Part shown: one piece after another, positions 55,265 through 63,443 of the stretch | How the letters are laid out: each line of letters begins with the position of its first letter | Position numbering within the stretch: position 1 is the stretch's first letter | Assembly: GCF_000428145.1 (NCBI RefSeq) | Contig: NZ_ATZJ01000020.1 | Location: 1-64,000, forward strand | DNA from: Chitinilyticum litopenaei DSM 21440 | GTDB lineage: Bacteria > Pseudomonadota > Gammaproteobacteria > Burkholderiales > Chitinibacteraceae | Length of the DNA: 64,000 nt | Reading direction: 5' to 3' | The notes under the pieces: generated by a model | What the model saw: the letters and a program-made list of their open reading frames with translations, nothing else | The model's database searches: none | Told to the model about the DNA's origin: nothing | Translations under genes and position numbers: made by a program

Positions 55265-55696
55265 ATGCTGTTCAATCCCAGCCGCGAGGAAGCGCGGCGC
55301 TTTTTCATCACTGCCTGGCAAAAACACTTGCAGCAACAGCCGCTGGCCGACCTGGAGGCCATCGTCGTTGACGTGCTGGAGGCGCATCCGGAATACCACG
55401 CCTTCCTCAGCGAAGACTACCTCGACCGCGACTGGCCGCCGGAACACGGCGAGAGCAACCCCTTCCTGCACATCAGCCTGCACCTGGCGATCGCCGAACA
55501 GCTGGCCATCGACCAGCCCGCCGGCGTGCGCGCGCTGTACGGCCAGCTGCATGCCCGGCACGGCGACGCCCACAAGGCGCTACACGACATGCTGGAATGC
55601 CTGGGCGAAATGCTCTGGCAGGCACAGCGCCAGCAAACGCCGCCCGACCCGAACATCTATCTGGACGGCCTGCGCCAGCGGCTTCAGCAGCGCTAA
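55265..55696 (+). CDS. DUF1841-family protein
   Basis: Protein of 143 residues starting MLFNPSREEARRFF, the typical opening of DUF1841. It has PEYHAFL and ESNPFLHISLHLAIAEQ, a histidine-rich helical segment. Function unknown. An in-frame TTG lies 18 bases upstream, but the ATG matches the family start. Confidence 0.85.
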   Translation: MLFNPSREEARRFFITAWQKHLQQQPLADLEAIVVDVLEAHPEYHAFLSEDYLDRDWPPEHGESNPFLHISLHLAIAEQLAIDQPAGVRALYGQLHARHGDAHKALHDMLECLGEMLWQAQRQQTPPDPNIYLDGLRQRLQQR

Positions 55697-55700
55697 TCAA

Positions 55701-55750
55701 TAGGTATACGACTGCAGCCCAATGAACGATTAGGCTGCAGCCACATACCC
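55701..55750. repeat. GGGTAT/ATACCC palindrome, copy 7
   Basis: A 50-nt palindrome with inner arms CTGCAGCC and GGCTGCAG, and outer ends AGGTAT and ATACCC. It lies between the convergent DUF1841 and bepA stops. Confidence 0.7.
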
Positions 55751-55757
55751 AGCACGC

Positions 55758-57194
55758 TTATTCCTTGCGGTATTGCTCCAGGTCGCGAATGCGCGCATCA
55801 ATGCCCGACTGCAGATGGAAATCGTTGCCCGGCTGGCGCAAGGCCAGCTGGAACTGCTCCAGCGCCGGGCCGTACTCCTGCAGGCGCACATAATATTCGC
55901 CGAGCGCCTTGTGCTTGGCCATCGGTTTGTCCTGCTTCTCGTAGACCCGCGCGGCACGCTGGTACAGCCAGGCATCGCCCGGATACAGCGAGAGCCCGTC
56001 GTCCACCAGCGCCAAGGCTTCTGTCAGCTTGCCGGCGGCCGTCAGGGCGTCGATGGTGCCGTACAGCAATGCCCGGCTGCCGATGAACTGCGCGCGCGCC
56101 GCCTGCAGGATGGCGACGGCCTCGCTGCTGCGCCCCTGATCCAGGCGGATTTGCCCGGCAAGGAATTCCAGCGCCGGGTGCGACTTGCCGGCCAGTACCG
56201 CACGCGCCTGCTGCAGCGCCTGCCAGGCAAGGTCATAGTCCCGCGCCTGATAGTGCGACAGCGCCAGACCATAGCGCGCGGCCACTTCGCTGGCATAGCG
56301 CTTGTCGCCCAGGGTTTTCTGATAGAAATCGACGGCCGCCTGCCCGCCCAGTTGCTGGGCGCGCAGCTTTTCGCGCAGGAACAGGAAATCCAGCGAATCG
56401 GGCACCTGGCGGTAAGGCCGGTCGGCCACCCGGGCCTGGGCGTCGGCAATGCGCTTGTAGGTCACCGGGTGGGTGCGCAGGAATTCCGGGGCATTGGCTT
56501 CGATAATGCGGTTGTGCCGCTGCAGGCGCTCGAAGAAGGCCGGCATGCCTGCGGGGTCGTAACCGGCATCCTGCAGCGTCTGCATGCCGATGCGGTCAGC
56601 CTCCTGCTCGAAGGCATAGGTGAAATCGAGTTGCTGGCGGGTGGCAAGACCGGCCCCGGCCATGGCCACGGCACTGCCCATGCCCGACTGTCCGGCATGC
56701 GCAGCCAGCAGGGCCACCGCCATGGCGGCCAGCGACACCCAGGCGCCGGAGCGCGAACCGTCCAGCATGCGCGCGACATGGCGCTGGCTGACGTGGGCAA
56801 TTTCATGCGCCAGCACGCTGGCGAGTTCCGATTCATGCTGGGCCGCGACGATCAGGCCGCTGTGAATGCCGATATAGCCGCCAGGCATCGCAAAGGCATT
56901 GACCGAACGGTCACTGAGGGCAAAGAAGGTAAAGCGGCTGTCGCCGACATTGGCAGCCTCGACCAGCCGATGCCCCATGGCGTTGAGGTAGGCGACCACT
57001 TCGGGGTCGTCGAGCAGCAGCCCGCTGCGGCGAATCTGCTGCATGGCGGTCTGGCCGATTTCGCGCTCCTGCTGCGGGCTGAGCGTCTGCGACGAGACAT
57101 CACCCATATCCGGCAGGGATTGTGCCGCCAGCGCCAGCGGCGCCAGCAACTGGCTGGCCAGCAGCATGCCCAGCACGGCATTTCGCAAATGCAT
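55758..57194 (-). CDS. bepA: Periplasmic M48 metalloprotease/chaperone BepA
   Basis: Protein of 478 residues with a signal peptide ending ALA. The M48 zinc motif is LAHEIAHVSQRH, with a third ligand in FEQEADRIGMQ. A TPR-rich C-terminal half follows (about 290-478). BepA checks outer-membrane protein assembly and degrades stalled LptD. AAGGTG precedes the ATG at 57194. Confidence 0.92.
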   Translation of the reverse strand: MHLRNAVLGMLLASQLLAPLALAAQSLPDMGDVSSQTLSPQQEREIGQTAMQQIRRSGLLLDDPEVVAYLNAMGHRLVEAANVGDSRFTFFALSDRSVNAFAMPGGYIGIHSGLIVAAQHESELASVLAHEIAHVSQRHVARMLDGSRSGAWVSLAAMAVALLAAHAGQSGMGSAVAMAGAGLATRQQLDFTYAFEQEADRIGMQTLQDAGYDPAGMPAFFERLQRHNRIIEANAPEFLRTHPVTYKRIADAQARVADRPYRQVPDSLDFLFLREKLRAQQLGGQAAVDFYQKTLGDKRYASEVAARYGLALSHYQARDYDLAWQALQQARAVLAGKSHPALEFLAGQIRLDQGRSSEAVAILQAARAQFIGSRALLYGTIDALTAAGKLTEALALVDDGLSLYPGDAWLYQRAARVYEKQDKPMAKHKALGEYYVRLQEYGPALEQFQLALRQPGNDFHLQSGIDARIRDLEQYRKE

Positions 57195-57232
57195 CACCTT
57201 GTTTCCATTCGAATAAATTGCGGACCTGGCCG

Positions 57233-57643
57233 TCAACCCAGCCAGGCCAGCGACAGGGCGGTCAGCAGCAGATAGCGCAGGGCCTTGCCCAGCGTCACCC
57301 AGCACACCACGGCCCGCCATGGCCAGCGCAGGTAGCCGGCCAGCACGCACAGGGCATCCCCCAGCACCGGCGCCCAGCCGAAAATCAGGCTGGCGGCCCC
57401 CCAGCGCCGGGCCAGACGCAAGGCCAGCTGCTGGCCGGTGGGCTCGGGCAACTTGCGCGCCAGCCAGACCGTCAGCACGGAACCCAGCACATTGCCGAGC
57501 GTGGCTACCAGCAGCAGCACCCACCACCACTGCGGCCAGCTGGCAAGCATCGCCACCAGCGCCAGCTCGGAATTGCCAGGCAGCAGCGTGGCCGACAGGA
57601 AGGCCGAGGCAAAGAGCCCGGCAAGCGCCCAGAGCATCAGCAC
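57233..57643 (-). CDS. YqaA/DedA-like membrane protein
   Basis: Protein of 136 residues with three or four transmembrane segments and the VTT-type signature FLSATLLPGNSELALVAM, followed by ATLGNVLGSVLTVWLARKL. It matches the YqaA family, related to DedA proteins. Function unknown, perhaps lipid or envelope homeostasis. It lies between cyaY and bepA on the same strand. Confidence 0.8.
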   Translation of the reverse strand: MLMLWALAGLFASAFLSATLLPGNSELALVAMLASWPQWWWVLLLVATLGNVLGSVLTVWLARKLPEPTGQQLALRLARRWGAASLIFGWAPVLGDALCVLAGYLRWPWRAVVCWVTLGKALRYLLLTALSLAWLG

Positions 57644-57649
57644 GCACTC

Positions 57650-57964
57650 TCAGGCAATGTGGACCGTCGTTCCCAGATGCAGGCTCAGCGCGGCGGAGAG
57701 ATCGGCATAAAACTCCCCGCTACCGCGCGTGCTCTGCCAGTCCTGCCCGTCCCAGCGATAGTGGAAACCGCCATTACGGGCCGCCAGCCAGATTTCCTGG
57801 TTGGCCGTGTGCCGGTTCACGACCACCTTGCTGCCGTCTTCGCATTCCAGCTCCAGCACATTGCCGGCACGCAGGGGATCGATCTCCAGCTCCTGTTCGT
57901 CAATCGCGGCTTCAATGCGGGCAAACACCGCATCACTGCGGTCGAGAAACTCCCCTTCGGTCAT
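57650..57964 (-). CDS. cyaY: Iron donor protein CyaY (bacterial frataxin)
   Basis: Protein of 104 residues. The acidic N-terminal helix (MTEGEFLDRSDAVFARIEAAIDE in part) is followed by the beta-sheet with ANQEIWLAARNGGFHYRWDG. It regulates iron delivery to Fe-S cluster assembly. AAAGGTG precedes the ATG at 57964. It is divergent from lptM, the conserved arrangement. Confidence 0.93.
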   Translation of the reverse strand: MTEGEFLDRSDAVFARIEAAIDEQELEIDPLRAGNVLELECEDGSKVVVNRHTANQEIWLAARNGGFHYRWDGQDWQSTRGSGEFYADLSAALSLHLGTTVHIA

Positions 57965-58029
57965 GGCACCTTTCCATTGCATGCTAAAATCGCGATTTTG
58001 CACCAATCCATGCGAAAGCGGCGAAGCGA

Positions 58030-58182
58030 ATGCACAAACTGATTGCGATGATTCTGGGAGCAAGCCTGCTGGCAGCCTGTGGCTACAAGGGCGCGCTCTA
58101 CCTGCCCGGCAGCGAGGAAGCCCAGAAAAGCGGCAAGACCCCGCGCCCGGCCACAGCCCAGGCCAGCGAAGCAGCCCGGTAA
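58030..58182 (+). CDS. lptM: LPS-assembly lipoprotein LptM (YifL family)
   Basis: Protein of 50 residues with a lipobox LLAAC (Cys17) followed by the diagnostic GYKGALYLP. LptM helps disulfide maturation of the LPS translocon LptD. It is divergent from cyaY, as usual. The diaminopimelate genes lysA and dapF that normally follow are absent here; a Crp-type gene on the opposite strand comes next. Confidence 0.88.
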   Translation: MHKLIAMILGASLLAACGYKGALYLPGSEEAQKSGKTPRPATAQASEAAR

Positions 58183-58249
58183 ACGACGCCCCTGCCCCCA
58201 CCCGGGTGACTGGACGGCATGGCAAGGCGGCACCCGCCCCGCGTGGGCC

Positions 58250-58903
58250 TCAGAAGCGTTCCGGCAGTTTTTGCAGCAGGATGATGCGCTTGTTTTCCAG
58301 CCGGATATAGCCGCCGAACACCAGCTCCTTGAGGATGCGCGCGATCATTTCGCGCGAGGAACCCACGCGATCGGCAATCGCCTGCTGCGTCAGCGGCTGG
58401 TTGACCATTTCCTGACCATCCACCGATTCCACCAGCGACTCCAGCAAGGCGCGCAGGCGGCCATAGACATCCAGCAGCGCCAGATTTTTCATCGTGTACG
58501 ACAGCCGGCGCACCATGCCGGCCAGGTTGCGGATCACCGTGTCCTTCACGTGGGGGAAGGCTTCCATCGCCGCGTGAAAATCGGTCTTGGTGAACATCAG
58601 GAAGTCCGAGTCTTCCTCGGCCTGGGTGGACCAGCCGCGCGGCTCGTCGTCCAGCAGCGAAATCTCGCCCATGGCAATGCCGGGCTCGCCCATCATGAAC
58701 ACGAATTCCTTGCCCTGCGCATCGCTGGTAAAGGAACGCGTGCGCCCCTCGATCAGCACGTACATGGCATCGGCCGGGTCGCCCTCGCGAAACAGAAAGC
58801 CGCCTTTGGGAATATGCCGGCGTACCGCCGCGCGCAGGACGTAATCGAGTTCTTCGTCGCTGAAGCCGGCAAATAGGGGAATTTCACGCAGCATTTCTTT
58901 CAT
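58250..58903 (-). CDS. Crp/Fnr-family transcriptional regulator (copy 1)
   Basis: Protein of 217 residues. It has an N-terminal cyclic-nucleotide-binding-like beta barrel (FREGDPADAMYVLIEGRTR) and a C-terminal winged helix (PLTQQAIADRVGSSREMIARILKEL). No cysteines for an Fe-S cluster are seen. The ATG at 58903 has AGGA upstream; a TTG further upstream is less likely. Its paralogue lies directly upstream and shares the C-terminal end KLPERF. Confidence 0.88.
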   Translation of the reverse strand: MKEMLREIPLFAGFSDEELDYVLRAAVRRHIPKGGFLFREGDPADAMYVLIEGRTRSFTSDAQGKEFVFMMGEPGIAMGEISLLDDEPRGWSTQAEEDSDFLMFTKTDFHAAMEAFPHVKDTVIRNLAGMVRRLSYTMKNLALLDVYGRLRALLESLVESVDGQEMVNQPLTQQAIADRVGSSREMIARILKELVFGGYIRLENKRIILLQKLPERF

Positions 58904-58975
58904 GGATTCATCCTGAAGCAAGTGGATTTCGTGTAAGCGCCATGGCCGGCTGGCGGAGGCAGGGCCAGGCGCGGC

Positions 58976-59626
58976 TCAGAAGCGTTCGGGCAATTTCTGG
59001 TGCAGGACAATACGGCGCTGCTCGATGCTGACATAGCCGCCAAAGACGAGTTCCTTCATCACCTTGGTGATCATCTCCCGCGATGCGCCCACGCGTTCGG
59101 CAATTGCCTGCTGCGTCAGCGGCTCGCGCACCACGCACTGCCCGCCCTCGTCGACCTTCAGGCTTTCCAGCAGGGCGCGCACGCGGCCATACACATCAGT
59201 GAGCGCCAGACTCTTGACCATGTCCGAAAAATGCCTGGCCAGGCGCAAGGCCGCCATCAGCATTTCCTGCCTCAACTCCGGCAGCGCGTCCATCAGCTGC
59301 AGCAAGTCGGCACGCTGGATCACCAGCAGCTCGCAGTCTTCCTCGGCCCTGGCGTTCATCTGGCGCGGCTCCTGCAACAGCATGGCGGCCTCGCCCAGCG
59401 AAGAGCCCGGCTCGATAAAGCCGATCACGAACTCCTTGCCGCGCTCATTGCTGCACGACACGCGCAGGCGGCCACGCTGCAGCACGAAACTGTGCTGCGC
59501 CGCCTCGCCTTCGGCAAACAGCAACTGCCCCTGCGGCAGACGCTTCAGGCGGGCCAGCCTGGCGACGGCCTGGCGCGCCGACTCCGGCAGGCCGGCAAAG
59601 AGATCAAAGGGTTCGGTAGCAAACAT
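58976..59626 (-). CDS. Crp/Fnr-family transcriptional regulator (copy 2)
   Basis: Protein of 216 residues with the same plan as the downstream copy: effector barrel (FAEGEAAQHSFVLQRGRLR) and winged helix (PLTQQAIAERVGASREMITKVMKEL). The two share most C-terminal residues, including LTDVYGR-type and KLPERF motifs, which indicates tandem duplication. The effector-binding parts differ more, suggesting different signals. Confidence 0.88.
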   Translation of the reverse strand: MFATEPFDLFAGLPESARQAVARLARLKRLPQGQLLFAEGEAAQHSFVLQRGRLRVSCSNERGKEFVIGFIEPGSSLGEAAMLLQEPRQMNARAEEDCELLVIQRADLLQLMDALPELRQEMLMAALRLARHFSDMVKSLALTDVYGRVRALLESLKVDEGGQCVVREPLTQQAIAERVGASREMITKVMKELVFGGYVSIEQRRIVLHQKLPERF

Positions 59627-59644
59627 GGCCGCGCCCGGGAAAAA

Positions 59645-60019
59645 TCAGTGGGCCGCGTCGTCGGGCACCGGCTTGGCCGGCTTGTCGCCCGCCGTCGCCG
59701 AGGCCTCGTGCTCGGCGAACGTGGACGCGGCGGGCGCATCGATGTCGAAACGGTTGATTGGCGCATCGGGCGGCGGCGGCACGATGTCGATCTTTTTGGT
59801 CAACATGTACTCGTTCATCTCTTTCCAGCCGGCGAAGATGTCAGCCTTGGGCACCTTGGGATTGCGCCGGTAGCAGTCTTCCAGCGAGCGCCCGCTGTGC
59901 CGGCAGGCGGCGCCGATGGCATTGCCATTGGCCTGCTGCTTGTTCATGGCCTGCTTGACCTGATCGCAGCCGACCAGGGCTGGCAGCGCGGCCGCGAGCA
60001 ACAGGAACTTGCAAAACAT
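59645..60019 (-). CDS. Putative lipoprotein of unknown function
   Basis: Protein of 124 residues with a lipobox LVGC (about residue 18). Two further cysteines (AACRHSGRSLEDCYRRNP) could form a disulfide. The C-terminal half is Pro/Ala/Asp-rich. Its end lies 18 bp before the second Crp/Fnr gene, so they may be co-transcribed. The ATG at 60019 is used; a TTG 33 bases upstream is possible. Confidence 0.65.
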   Translation of the reverse strand: MFCKFLLLAAALPALVGCDQVKQAMNKQQANGNAIGAACRHSGRSLEDCYRRNPKVPKADIFAGWKEMNEYMLTKKIDIVPPPPDAPINRFDIDAPAASTFAEHEASATAGDKPAKPVPDDAAH

Positions 60020-60128
60020 CCGCACAGGGCGCCTCCACAACGAGATTGTCAAGGCGATTGTAAGTGATTAAACCCCATTGTGCAGTAATCACATTCCCTT
60101 GCCCGCACCATTGTGACAGCCCGCAGCC

Positions 60129-60485
60129 TCAGCTGCGCCGTCCGCGCTCGATCGAGACGCCGACTCGGGCCACCTCGGTGAGAATGCCGGGCTTGACCAC
60201 GGTGACCTTGACCCAGGGCGCGCCAAAGTCGTGCAGGATGACGTGGGCGATATGCTCGGCCAGCGCCTCCAGCAGCAGGAAATGCTGTGCGGCCAGCACG
60301 CCGCGCAGATGCTGCACCAGCTGGTCGTAATCGATGGTATCGGTCAGCTCGTCGCTGACGCAGGCCCGCGCCGACGGCAGGCCGACGTCCAGATCGATTT
60401 CCACGGCCTGCGGCGCCGTGCGCTCCCAGTCATACCAGCCGATTACCGTGCGCGCACGAATGCCGTGCAGAAAAATAATGTCCAT
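60129..60485 (-). CDS. folB: Dihydroneopterin aldolase
   Basis: Protein of 118 residues in folate synthesis. It has MDIIFLHGIRARTVIGWYDWER, the start-of-family pattern, DTIDYDQLVQHL, the catalytic LLEALAEHIA, and VTVVKPGILTEVARVGVSIER in part. It is divergent from plsY, a conserved neighbourhood. Confidence 0.94.
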   Translation of the reverse strand: MDIIFLHGIRARTVIGWYDWERTAPQAVEIDLDVGLPSARACVSDELTDTIDYDQLVQHLRGVLAAQHFLLLEALAEHIAHVILHDFGAPWVKVTVVKPGILTEVARVGVSIERGRRS

Positions 60486-60559
60486 GCTGTGCCGCCGGCC
60501 TTGGCCGGCATCCTGAAGAATCGCTAGAATCCGAAGCTTTCGATTGTAATGGAATCGGC

Positions 60560-61192
60560 ATGTCCCCGCTTGTTCTCACCCTGCTCTGCACGCTGGCCGC
60601 CTACCTGCTCGGTTCGCTGTCCTTTGCCGTGATCGTTTCGCGCCTCTGTGGCCTGGCCGATCCGCGCACCTACGGCTCGAACAACCCGGGCGCGACCAAT
60701 GTGCTGCGCAGCGGCAACAAAAAGGCGGCCGCGCTGACCCTGCTCGGCGATGCACTGAAGGGCCTGATTGCCGTCGGCGCCGTGCGCCTGCTGGCGGCGC
60801 CACTGGGCTTGACGAACGAGGACATCGCGATTGCCAGCGTGGCGGTGATCGTCGGCCACATGTGGCCGGTGTTTTTCGGCTTCAAGGGTGGCAAGGGTGT
60901 CGCCACCGCGCTGGGCGTGCTGCTCGCGCTCAATGGCTGGATGGGGCTGGCGGTGCTCACCGTGTGGCTGTTTGTCGCCAAGGTGCTGAAGATTTCCTCG
61001 CTGGCGGCCCTGTGCGCCGCGCTGGTCGCGCCGCTGGCCTGCTGGCTGTTCACGCGCGAGCCCAGCTGGCTGATCGCCGTTTCCAGCATTGCCGCCCTGC
61101 TGATTTTCCGGCACAAGTCCAACATCGCCGGCCTGCTCTCGGGCAAGGAAGGCAAGATCGGCGAGAAGGCGTCCGGCAAAGATACCCAGTAA
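60560..61192 (+). CDS. plsY: Glycerol-3-phosphate acyltransferase PlsY
   Basis: Protein of 210 residues, an inner-membrane enzyme transferring acyl groups from acyl-phosphate to glycerol-3-phosphate. It has five transmembrane segments and the conserved loops YGSNNPGATNVLR, GHMWPVFFGFKGGKGVAT and FRHKSNIAGLLSGKE. Confidence 0.95.
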   Translation: MSPLVLTLLCTLAAYLLGSLSFAVIVSRLCGLADPRTYGSNNPGATNVLRSGNKKAAALTLLGDALKGLIAVGAVRLLAAPLGLTNEDIAIASVAVIVGHMWPVFFGFKGGKGVATALGVLLALNGWMGLAVLTVWLFVAKVLKISSLAALCAALVAPLACWLFTREPSWLIAVSSIAALLIFRHKSNIAGLLSGKEGKIGEKASGKDTQ

Positions 61193-61193
61193 C

Positions 61194-61241
61194 CGATACT
61201 GCCACAGCCCATGCGCGCACTAGCCTGAGGGCGCATACCAT
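61194..61241. repeat. Degenerate GGGTAT/ATACCC palindrome, copy 8
   Basis: GATAC at the left, CACAGCCC and GCCTGAGGG inside, and CATACC at the right, between the convergent plsY and nuclease genes. It is a weak match, followed by a short CCATAC repetition. Confidence 0.35.
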
Positions 61242-61308
61242 ACCATACCATCAGCGCACCAGCCCGCGCAGATGCATTCTGCGCAGGGCCTGATCGCCTT
61301 GCTCGACC

Positions 61309-61926
61309 TCAGCGCCCCTCGCGCTGCTGCTTGCGCCACTCCCACGGCGGCGTCGGATCGCGGTCGCGCCAGAGCCCCTGCTGCGCCTGGCGGGCCGCGT
61401 CTTCCGCTGCGGCATAGCGGGCAAACTCGCCGCGCGACAGAGCCTTTTTGGCGTACTGCCGGTAAAACCAGGCATGACCGGATTCGACCTGGGCCAGATT
61501 GATCGCCCGCCCGTCCTGTGTCAGCAACGCTACCCCGCGCCCATACCGGTCGACATCGGTAATCGTCGCTTCAATCTGCCGGCGGTAGACCAGGTCGGAC
61601 AAGGCCTTTTTCGCCTGCTGGCCGAAGGCCTGCTTTTTCTCCGGGCTGTCGATGTAGGCCAGCCGCAGGCGGTATTCGGTCTTGTCGGGCGTCAGCAGCG
61701 TCACCGTATCGCCGTCGGCCACGCCCACCACCTCGCCGCTGAGCACGGCGCCACGCTGCGGCTTGCCCTTCTCGCCACGCTCGCCGCGTTCCTCACCCAG
61801 CTGCGGCAGGCAGGCGGCCAGCGCCAGCACCACCACAACACCGGCCAGGATGCGCTGCGCCCAGCTGCGCGCGCGAAACAATTGCAGTACGCCGCGCAGC
61901 AGCGCAGCAAGCTTGCGATCAGCCAT
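61309..61926 (-). CDS. Thermonuclease-family (SNase-like) protein
   Basis: Protein of 205 residues. An N-terminal membrane segment (about 22-40) is followed by the staphylococcal-nuclease fold (VVGVADGDTVTLL, LRLAYIDSPEKKQAFG, ITDVDRYGRGVALL). It is membrane-anchored or secreted and may degrade extracellular nucleic acid. Its start overlaps the end of the upstream squalene synthase gene by eight bases. Confidence 0.9.
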   Translation of the reverse strand: MADRKLAALLRGVLQLFRARSWAQRILAGVVVVLALAACLPQLGEERGERGEKGKPQRGAVLSGEVVGVADGDTVTLLTPDKTEYRLRLAYIDSPEKKQAFGQQAKKALSDLVYRRQIEATITDVDRYGRGVALLTQDGRAINLAQVESGHAWFYRQYAKKALSRGEFARYAAAEDAARQAQQGLWRDRDPTPPWEWRKQQREGR

Positions 61927-62797
61927 GACAGCCTCCCTGCGCCGGCTTGGGACGATACCAGGGCGCGATGGCCGCCAGCGCCAGGATTTTCGGCCAGTCC
62001 GCCCCTTGCAGCGTCGGACGCGCGGTGAACACGTCGTAATCCACCTGCTTCAGTTTCGTCAGCACACGGTCGGCCGACAGCACGATGGTGCGGATTTCCA
62101 GCCCCACGCGCCCGGGCAGCGTCAGCCCCAGCGGCGAGCCGGCGCGCAGCATCTTCCAGGTGCGCTCGCACTGGAAGGCCAGCAGCTTCTTGAAGGCCGG
62201 CGTGGCCACACCGGCTGCCAGATCGTCTTCACTGACGCCAAAACGCGCCAGATCATCCTGTGGCAGGTAGATGCGCCGGCGCGGCTTGTGGAAATCGATG
62301 GCGACGTCCTGCCAGAAATTCACCAGCTGCAATGCCGAGCAGATGCCATCCGACATCGCCAGCTGGCGACTGTCGGTCTGGCCAAAGATGTAGAGCAGGA
62401 TGCGCCCGACCGGATTGGCCGAACGGCGGCAGTAATCCATCACCTCGCCGAAATCCTGATAGCGCTGCTTCGTCACGTCCTGGCGGAAGGCCGACAGCAG
62501 ATCCTCGAACAATGGCAGCGGAATCGCGTAATTGCGGATTACCGGCGCCAGCGCGGCGTAGCGCGCGGTCAGCGGCTCATGGCCGGCAGCGATGCGCGCG
62601 AGCTCGGCGCTGCATTCGGCCAGCCGGGCCAGGCGCTCTTCGACGCTGGCGTCGCCTTCATCGGCCAGATCGTCGGCGTGGCGCGCAAAGTGATACACGG
62701 CGGCGACCGGCTTGCGAAACCGGGCCGGCAGCAGAAAGGAGCCGACCGGAAAATTCTCGTAATGCTCGACGCTTTGTTGGGGGGTAATGCCTGCCAA
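61919..62797 (-). CDS. hpnC: HpnC-like squalene/hydroxysqualene synthase family protein
   Basis: Protein of 292 residues. It has SVEHYENFPVGSFLLP and YHFARHADDLADEGD with the first Asp-rich motif, and LQLVNFWQDVAID with the second. HpnC takes part in squalene formation for hopanoids. No HpnD or HpnE gene lies adjacent, so the exact role is uncertain. The start is a TTG at 62797 with ATAAGG nine bases upstream; an ATG-start frame would extend over the promoter of the next gene. Confidence 0.82.
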   Translation of the reverse strand: MAGITPQQSVEHYENFPVGSFLLPARFRKPVAAVYHFARHADDLADEGDASVEERLARLAECSAELARIAAGHEPLTARYAALAPVIRNYAIPLPLFEDLLSAFRQDVTKQRYQDFGEVMDYCRRSANPVGRILLYIFGQTDSRQLAMSDGICSALQLVNFWQDVAIDFHKPRRRIYLPQDDLARFGVSEDDLAAGVATPAFKKLLAFQCERTWKMLRAGSPLGLTLPGRVGLEIRTIVLSADRVLTKLKQVDYDVFTARPTLQGADWPKILALAAIAPWYRPKPAQGGCHG

Positions 62798-62906
62798 AAT
62801 CGATGCCTTATAAAAAGCTGACTGCAAATTGAATATCAAAAAAAGAATGTCTATAGTCAGCACGCACATGTGCTGCACAATTCTAACCGAAGCAAAGGAA
62901 CCCACC

Positions 62907-63230
62907 ATGCTGAAAAAACTGCTCGTTGCCCTCTTTGCCGGTCTGGCCTTCTGCGCCAGCGCCCTGGCCGCCGTTGACCTCAATACCGCCAGCCAGCAAC
63001 AACTGGAAGCGCTCAACGGCATCGGCCCGGAGAAAGCCAAGGCCATCATCGAGTACCGGAGCAAGAACGGCCCCTTCAAGACCACCGAAGACGTGATGAA
63101 GGTGCCGGGCATCAAGGAAGGCACTTACGCCAAAATCAAGGCCGAAGTCACCGTGGGCGGCAAGGCCGCCGCCGCGCCAGCCACCAAGGCCACCCCGGCG
63201 CCCAAGGCTTCGGCGCCGGCCAAGAAGTAA
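62907..63230 (+). CDS. ComEA-like helix-hairpin-helix protein
   Basis: Protein of 107 residues. A signal peptide (ending ALA) is followed by VDLNTASQQQLEALNGIGPEKAKAIIEYRS, given here in part, and VMKVPGIKEGTYAKIK, the paired HhH motif of ComEA. The tail is Ala/Lys/Pro-rich. It probably binds DNA in the periplasm during uptake. AAAGGAA precedes the ATG, and a strong hairpin follows. Confidence 0.88.
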   Translation: MLKKLLVALFAGLAFCASALAAVDLNTASQQQLEALNGIGPEKAKAIIEYRSKNGPFKTTEDVMKVPGIKEGTYAKIKAEVTVGGKAAAAPATKATPAPKASAPAKK

Positions 63231-63255
63231 GCGCCGCCAGCCGGACGCTTGCCGC

Positions 63256-63280
63256 AAACCCCGGCCCGGCGCCGGGGTTT
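63256..63280 (+). terminator. Terminator-like hairpin after the ComEA-like gene
   Basis: AAACCCCGGC and GCCGGGGTTT pair around a short GC-rich loop, 26 bases after the stop. The T-run is short. Confidence 0.65.
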
Positions 63281-63443
63281 GCGCTTGTTGCGGGGCGAAC
63301 TTGGGACTTTCCCTGCTGCCCAAGCCCGCCCCGCTTCGCTAAGCTGCCGTACTGAGCCATTGCGTCGCCAGCATTTCCAGCGGCGGTCAGGCCGCCGATG
63401 TGATAAGTAATAAGCACCCCACTCCACCCAGCAAGGGCCCCGC

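Noticed and set aside
63231..63443. Search for a SAM riboswitch before metN
   Set aside because: Only a terminator-like hairpin of the previous gene is seen; no SAM-I-type core.
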